Of a DNA stretch of 64,000 nucleotides, positions 59,772 to 64,000 are shown one piece after another. Both the position numbers and the translations under genes were made by a program. The notes under the pieces are model-generated. The model saw only the letters and a list, made by a program, of their open reading frames with translations, made no database searches and was not told the DNA's origin. Location of the stretch: the NCBI RefSeq assembly GCF_014174375.1, contig NZ_JABEQE010000004.1, positions 1 to 64,000 of the forward strand, given 5' to 3'. Position 1 is the stretch's first letter, and every line of letters begins with the position of its first letter. Source of the stretch: Gluconacetobacter asukensis. Its GTDB lineage: Bacteria; Pseudomonadota; Alphaproteobacteria; Acetobacterales; Acetobacteraceae.

Positions 59772-60368
59772 GTGGACGGGGAAAAAATATCGCGCCGCAA
59801 ACCGCGCAGCGACGGCCAGCGCAACCGCCAGCACCTGCTGGATACGGCGAAAGCCGCCTTCCAGTCCGGCGAGACCGACATCCCGCTGGACGAGGTCGCA
59901 CGCCGCGCCGGGGTCGGAATCGGCACGCTCTACCGCCATTTCGCCAACCGCGACGCCTTGATCGAGGCCGTCTATCGCAACGAGCTGGACCGTCTCGCCG
60001 CGGCCGCCACCCAGCTTGCGGGCACGCATCCGCCGGTCGAGGCCCTGCGCGCATGGATGCTCCTGTTCGTGGATTATATCGCCGCCAAGCAGGTCATCGC
60101 CCCCGCCCTGAACGGGCTGGTCGGCGGCACCTGCGCGCTCTACGCGGCCTCGGCCGAGATCATCAAGGGCACGATCGACGGGCTGGTCTCCCGCGCGGTC
60201 AAAAACGGCGACATCCGCCCCGATCTCGACCCGCTGGATTTCCTCCGCGCCCTGGTCGGCGTCTCCAACGTCGCCGCCGCCCCAGGCTGGGAAGCCAGCG
60301 CCCGACGCCTGGTCGATATCCTCATCGCCGGATCACAGCCTCCAACCGCGTCCCAAAGCCGGACATGA
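59772..60368 (+). CDS. TetR-family transcriptional regulator
   Basis: A 198-residue TetR protein with GTG start. The N-terminal helix-turn-helix (RNRQHLLDTAKAAFQSGETDIPLDEVARRAGVGIGTLYRHFANRDALIEAVY; split, residues 17-67) is textbook TetR, with a helical ligand domain and a SARRLVDILIAG C-terminal segment. It most likely represses itself and the divergent SDR gene through the palindrome at 59737. Confidence 0.92.
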   Translation: MDGEKISRRKPRSDGQRNRQHLLDTAKAAFQSGETDIPLDEVARRAGVGIGTLYRHFANRDALIEAVYRNELDRLAAAATQLAGTHPPVEALRAWMLLFVDYIAAKQVIAPALNGLVGGTCALYAASAEIIKGTIDGLVSRAVKNGDIRPDLDPLDFLRALVGVSNVAAAPGWEASARRLVDILIAGSQPPTASQSRT

Positions 60369-60388
60369 CAGCTATACATGACAGCTAT
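60363..60388 (+). repeat. tandem 13-mer duplication at the TetR stop
   Basis: ACATGACAGCTAT occurs twice back to back (60363-60375 and 60376-60388). The TGA stop of the TetR gene lies within the first copy. A slippage duplication of no evident function. Confidence 0.7.
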
Positions 60389-60861
60389 ATAGGCCATGCT
60401 TCAAGCGTATGACCAAGTCTGTCCGGCTTGCAGGGCATCGGCCATGTCATCGCCGATGCCGGAGAGGAAGCATTCCAAAGCGGTCGAATGGCAGTTGGAG
60501 GCCATCGCGTACCCGATCATTCTGCAACATGTCGGACAGGCCGCTTCCAGCCTCTTTGTGAGTCGTACCGATAGATTGCCAGTGCCGAAAAATTGAAATG
60601 ACAAAGGCTGCGTCATCGGTCAGATCGGAAAAACCCAGTACGGTAAGATTGGTGATTTGTATCTTCCAATCCAATAAGCATGTGAATTGCCATTTTTAAG
60701 CGGTCAATGCTGAATTCAAGTACTATTTTTGTTGAAATGCCCTGCCTTGTCAGTCGGCAGGGGTTGGCGTAACTGGGGTCCGAACCTTAAGCCGACTTGA
60801 CCATGTCCGGTTTGCGGGGCCGCATTTCAGGCCCATACACCTCAATGACGTTGGGATTGCG
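60369..60861. other. gap between tetR and acnB
   Basis: No convincing gene in ~490 bases. Minus-strand frames here (for example 60401-60616) lack an SD and family features. The last ~150 bases before acnB are AT-richer (ATTTTTAAGCG... tract, 60690-60740) and probably hold the acnB promoter. Composition between 60580 and 60740 is lower in GC than elsewhere. Confidence 0.4.
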
Positions 60862-63651
60862 ATGAACGCCTATTCAGATTACCTGACCGAAATCAAGGAC
60901 AGAGCAAATCAGGGGCTCGCTCCCAAGCCGATCGACGATGGCGCGCTCGTCCGTGACATGATCACGTTGATTGAGGACGCAGGTAACGAACACCGGGCCG
61001 ATGCCCTCAAGTTCTTCATTTACAACACGCTGCCCGGCACCACGAGCGCCGCCGGCGTCAAGGCGGCGTTCCTCAAGAAGATCGTCCTGGGCGAAACGCT
61101 CGTCCCGGAGATCACCCCCGCCTTCGCTCTCGAGTTGCTGTCGCACATGAAGGGCGGCCCCTCGATCGAGGTGCTGCTTGACATCGCCCTCGGCGATGGC
61201 GGCCCGATCGCCGAGCAGGCGGGCGAGGTGCTGAAGACCCAGGTCTTCCTCTATGACGCCGACATGTTCCGGCTGCGCGATGCCTTCAAGGCGGGCAACG
61301 CCATCGCGAAGGACGTGCTCGAGAGCTATGCCAAGGCCGAATTCTTCACCAAGCTTCCGGCTGTCGAGGACGAGATCCAGGTCGTGACCTTCGTCGCGGC
61401 CGAAGGCGATATCTCGACCGACCTCCTGTCGCCGGGCAACCAGGCGCATTCGCGCTCGGACCGCGAGCTGCACGGCAAATGCATGATTTCGCCGGAAGCA
61501 CAGCAGGAAATCGTCGCGCTGCAGAAGCAGCACCCCGGCAAGCGGGTGATGATGATCGCCGAAAAGGGCACGATGGGCGTCGGCTCGTCGCGCATGTCGG
61601 GCGTGAACAACGTGGCGCTCTGGACCGGCAAGCAGGCCAGCCCCTACGTTCCGTTCGTCAATTTCGCCCCTGTCGTCGCGGGTACCAACGGCATCTCGCC
61701 GATCTTCGCGACCACGGTCGACGTGACCGGCGGCATCGGCCTGAACCTCAAGAACTGGGTCAAGAAGACCGGCGCGGACGGCAAGCCGATCCTCAATAAC
61801 GACGGCAACCCCATCCTCGAGCAGAAATACTCGGTCGAGACCGGCACCGTCCTGAAGATCGATGTAAAGAACAAGCAGCTCCGCGACGAGAACGGCAACG
61901 AGCTGGTCGATGTCGCCGCCGCGTTCACGCCCCAGAAGATGGAGTTCATGAAGGCGGGCAGCTCCTACGCCATCGTCTTCGGCAAGAAGCTCCAGACATT
62001 CGCGGCCCAGGCGCTGGGGATCGAAGCGACCCCCGTCTTCGCACCGAACAAGGAGATTACGGTCAAGGATCAGGGCCTGACCGCGGTCGAGAAGATCTTC
62101 AACCGCAACGCCGTCGGCGTGGCGCCGGGCAAGGTCCTGCATGCAGGGTCGGATGTCCGCGTGAAGGTGAATATCGTCGGCTCCCAGGACACGACCGGCC
62201 TGATGACGGCACAGGAGCTTGAGGCGATGGCGGCCACCGTCATCTCGCCGCTCGTGGACGGTGCATACCAGTCGGGCTGCCATACGGCATCCGTCTGGGA
62301 CAAGAAGGCCCAGGCGAACATCCCGAAGCTCATGAAATTCATGAACGATTTCGGCCTGATCACCGCGCGTGACCCCAAGGGCGTCTATCACGCGATGACG
62401 GACGTGATTCACAAGGTCCTGAACGACATCACCGTGGATGATTGGGCGATCATCATCGGCGGCGACAGCCATACCCGCATGTCCAAGGGCGTGGCCTTCG
62501 GCGCCGACTCCGGCACGGTGGCCCTGGCACTGGCCACGGGCCAGGCGACGATGCCGATCCCGCAATCGGTCAAGGTCACGTTCAAGGGCACGATGCAGCC
62601 GCACATGGACTTCCGTGACGTGGTGCACGCGACCCAGGCGCAGATGCTCAAGCAATGCGGCGACAACGTCTTCCAGGGCCGCGTCATCGAAGTGCATATC
62701 GGCACGCTGCTCGCCGACCAGGCCTTCACCTTCACCGACTGGACAGCCGAGATGAAGGCCAAGGCGGCGATCTGCATCTCGCAGGACGAGCCGCTGATCG
62801 AATCGCTGGAAATCGCCAAGTCGCGCATCCAGATCATGATCGACAAGGGCATGGAAAATGCCGCGGGCACGCTGAAGGGCCTGATCGCCAAGGCCGATGC
62901 GCGCATTGCCGAGATCCGCTCGGGCGAAAAGCCCGCGCTGGCGCCCGATGACAACGCGAAATATTTTGCCGAGGTCGTGGTCGATCTCGATCTGATCGAC
63001 GAGCCGATGATCGCCGATCCCGACGTGAACAACCCCGATGTCTCCAAGCGCTACACCCACGACACGATCCGCCCGGTTTCGTACTATGGCGGCACCAAGA
63101 AGGTGGACCTTGGTTTCGTGGGCTCCTGCATGGTGCACAAGGGCGATATGAAAATCGTGGCCCAGATGCTCAAGAACCTGGAGAAGGCGCAGGGAAAGGT
63201 GGAGTTCAAGGCACCGCTGGTTGTCGCCGCCCCGACCTACAACATCATCGATGAACTGAAGACCGAGGGGGATTGGGAAATCCTCGAGCGCTATTCCGGC
63301 TTCGAATTCAATGACCTGCTGCCGAAGGCCACCGCGCGGACCGAATACGAGAACATCCTCTATCTGGAACGTCCGGGCTGCAACCTGTGCATGGGCAACC
63401 AGGAGAAGGCAGAAAAGGGCGATACCGTTCTGGCGACGTCGACCCGCCTGTTCCAGGGACGCGTCGTCGAGGATTCCGGCGAGAAGAAGGGTGAATCGCT
63501 TCTGGCCTCGACCCCGGTCGTGGTGTTGTCGGCGATCCTTGGCCGGATGCCGAACAATGAGGAATACAAGGCTGCCGTCGAAGGGATCGATCTGACCACG
63601 TTCGCTCCGCCGAAGGCGACGCCGATCGATTCCTTGTCCGTCCATTACTGA
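60862..63651 (+). CDS. acnB: aconitate hydratase B (bifunctional aconitase / 2-methylisocitrate dehydratase)
   Basis: A 929-residue cytoplasmic Fe-S enzyme converting citrate to isocitrate through cis-aconitate; AcnB also acts in the methylcitrate cycle. Order of regions: N-terminal HEAT-like domain (1-160), then the aconitase domains. The cluster cysteines are visible as GSCMVHKGD and ERPGCNLCMGNQEKAEKG (C-x2-C) in the last fifth, and GGDSHTRMSKGVAFGADSG, typical of AcnB, lies near 530. It carries a somewhat longer N terminus than the Escherichia coli enzyme. As a single-gene unit it is the TCA-cycle aconitase, important for acetate tolerance in acetic acid bacteria. Confidence 0.96.
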   Translation: MNAYSDYLTEIKDRANQGLAPKPIDDGALVRDMITLIEDAGNEHRADALKFFIYNTLPGTTSAAGVKAAFLKKIVLGETLVPEITPAFALELLSHMKGGPSIEVLLDIALGDGGPIAEQAGEVLKTQVFLYDADMFRLRDAFKAGNAIAKDVLESYAKAEFFTKLPAVEDEIQVVTFVAAEGDISTDLLSPGNQAHSRSDRELHGKCMISPEAQQEIVALQKQHPGKRVMMIAEKGTMGVGSSRMSGVNNVALWTGKQASPYVPFVNFAPVVAGTNGISPIFATTVDVTGGIGLNLKNWVKKTGADGKPILNNDGNPILEQKYSVETGTVLKIDVKNKQLRDENGNELVDVAAAFTPQKMEFMKAGSSYAIVFGKKLQTFAAQALGIEATPVFAPNKEITVKDQGLTAVEKIFNRNAVGVAPGKVLHAGSDVRVKVNIVGSQDTTGLMTAQELEAMAATVISPLVDGAYQSGCHTASVWDKKAQANIPKLMKFMNDFGLITARDPKGVYHAMTDVIHKVLNDITVDDWAIIIGGDSHTRMSKGVAFGADSGTVALALATGQATMPIPQSVKVTFKGTMQPHMDFRDVVHATQAQMLKQCGDNVFQGRVIEVHIGTLLADQAFTFTDWTAEMKAKAAICISQDEPLIESLEIAKSRIQIMIDKGMENAAGTLKGLIAKADARIAEIRSGEKPALAPDDNAKYFAEVVVDLDLIDEPMIADPDVNNPDVSKRYTHDTIRPVSYYGGTKKVDLGFVGSCMVHKGDMKIVAQMLKNLEKAQGKVEFKAPLVVAAPTYNIIDELKTEGDWEILERYSGFEFNDLLPKATARTEYENILYLERPGCNLCMGNQEKAEKGDTVLATSTRLFQGRVVEDSGEKKGESLLASTPVVVLSAILGRMPNNEEYKAAVEGIDLTTFAPPKATPIDSLSVHY

Positions 63652-63756
63652 TACGAGGTATTGGGTCCCCGGGTCTGGCCGTTTGGCATCCGTGACGGAG
63701 TCCTGTCTGGCACGTTGCCACTCCTGATACGGACATTCGGCTAACCCGGCCCTGTG

Positions 63757-63966
63757 CTTCGGTGTTCACTTCCATCAAGGCCGCTCCGCTCCGATGCGCG
63801 GAAAGGCAACCCCGGGCGCGGCCCTCTGGGCCGCTCCCGCTCATCAGCCCATATTTTCGGTCAGGCTCTAAGAGGCTGTTTCAAAAACCCCGCTGGCGGC
63901 GGCCTGACGGCGGTTTCCTGCGCGTCGGTGCTCACGGCCATCAAGGCCGCTCCGCTCCGATGCTCA
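63757..63966. repeat. MITE-like repeat, copies 2 and 3
   Basis: Two more copies of the 55413-55573 element. Copy 2 (about 63757-63866) keeps the CGGTCAGGC right terminus (63858-63866) but lacks the left one. Copy 3 core (about 63925-63966) is nearly identical to copy 1 (GTGCTCACGGCCATCAAGG) and continues off the window. Just before copy 3, AGAGGCTGTTTCAAAAA (63870-63886) resembles an IS5-type terminal end. Confidence 0.65.
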
Positions 63967-64000
63967 AAAACCACCGCCAGACGCGTGGCTGGCGCCACGC

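Noticed and set aside
58517-60412. A 631-codon plus-strand frame over the SDR and TetR genes
   Set aside because: It runs antisense to the SDR and out of frame over TetR; the latter two have clear motifs and a divergent operator.
60874-63645. A 923-codon minus-strand frame antisense to acnB
   Set aside because: It covers the whole of acnB, is Arg/Gly/His/Leu-rich without any recognisable domain, and follows from the strong codon bias of acnB on the other strand.

Overview
The window reads as a chromosome segment of a GC-rich alphaproteobacterium of the acetic-acid-bacteria group (Acetobacteraceae, Gluconacetobacter/Komagataeibacter type). Supporting this are a membrane-bound PQQ sugar dehydrogenase with five N-terminal membrane helices, a 2,5-diketogluconate-reductase-like aldo/keto reductase, a NepR-like anti-sigma mini-protein (an alphaproteobacterial family), many C3-GC-rich codons, and AcnB as the aconitase. 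No rRNA, tRNA, CRISPR array or replication origin was seen.

Layout. 0.1-8.3 kb: two divergent, tightly overlapped operons. The leftward one is pxpB-pxpC-pxpA followed by a DMT and an MFS transporter. The rightward one is SDR - biotin carrier - biotin carboxylase - a second carrier-like protein that lacks the biotinylated lysine. Together they have every module of a urea-carboxylase-type biotin enzyme plus the 5-oxoprolinase subunit A. 8.7-10 kb: a gene-poor patch with a duplicated, strongly structured ~235-nt element (C4-antisense-RNA-like architecture), two coupled mini-genes (one NepR-like), then a diguanylate cyclase. 12-18.9 kb: aspartate/nitrogen block (aminotransferase, aspartase, Nac-like LysR regulator, TonB-dependent receptor), with a palindrome matching the ATA-N9-TAT Nac site. 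19-24.4 kb: hydrolase, DoxX, Old Yellow Enzyme, LysR and SDR. 24.5-31 kb: Na+/H+ antiporter, PQQ dehydrogenase, beta-barrel protein and an AcoR-like Fis regulator.

31-36 kb is an accessory island: a three-ORF operon of unknown small proteins, a very AT-rich membrane gene touching the end of an IS1182-like element, and an ImmA/IrrE-DUF4411 toxin-antitoxin pair. 36-44 kb is mixed: a Fur-box-controlled PepSY protein, an acyltransferase, an SRPBCC/ArsR pair, a decayed SDR gene, a cupin and an aldo/keto reductase whose 3' end is duplicated 2.2 kb away. 44-54 kb: a secreted GH92 glycosidase, DUF523, a second Old Yellow Enzyme with a divergent HxlR regulator, an ArsR gene overlapping a flavin reductase with an aberrant C terminus, and a MocR/EamA divergent pair.

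54-60.4 kb: a CBS-BON protein, then a periplasmic copper-resistance cluster (His/Met-rich protein, CopA multicopper oxidase, CopB, Met-rich small protein) interrupted by a MITE-like repeat, and an SDR/TetR divergent pair. 60.9-63.7 kb: acnB, followed by two more copies of the MITE-like repeat at the window edge.

Start codons were moved inward from the longest reading frame wherever a Shine-Dalgarno sequence, a family N terminus or an ATGA overlap supported it. All functional calls rest on recognition of family motifs, not on database searches.
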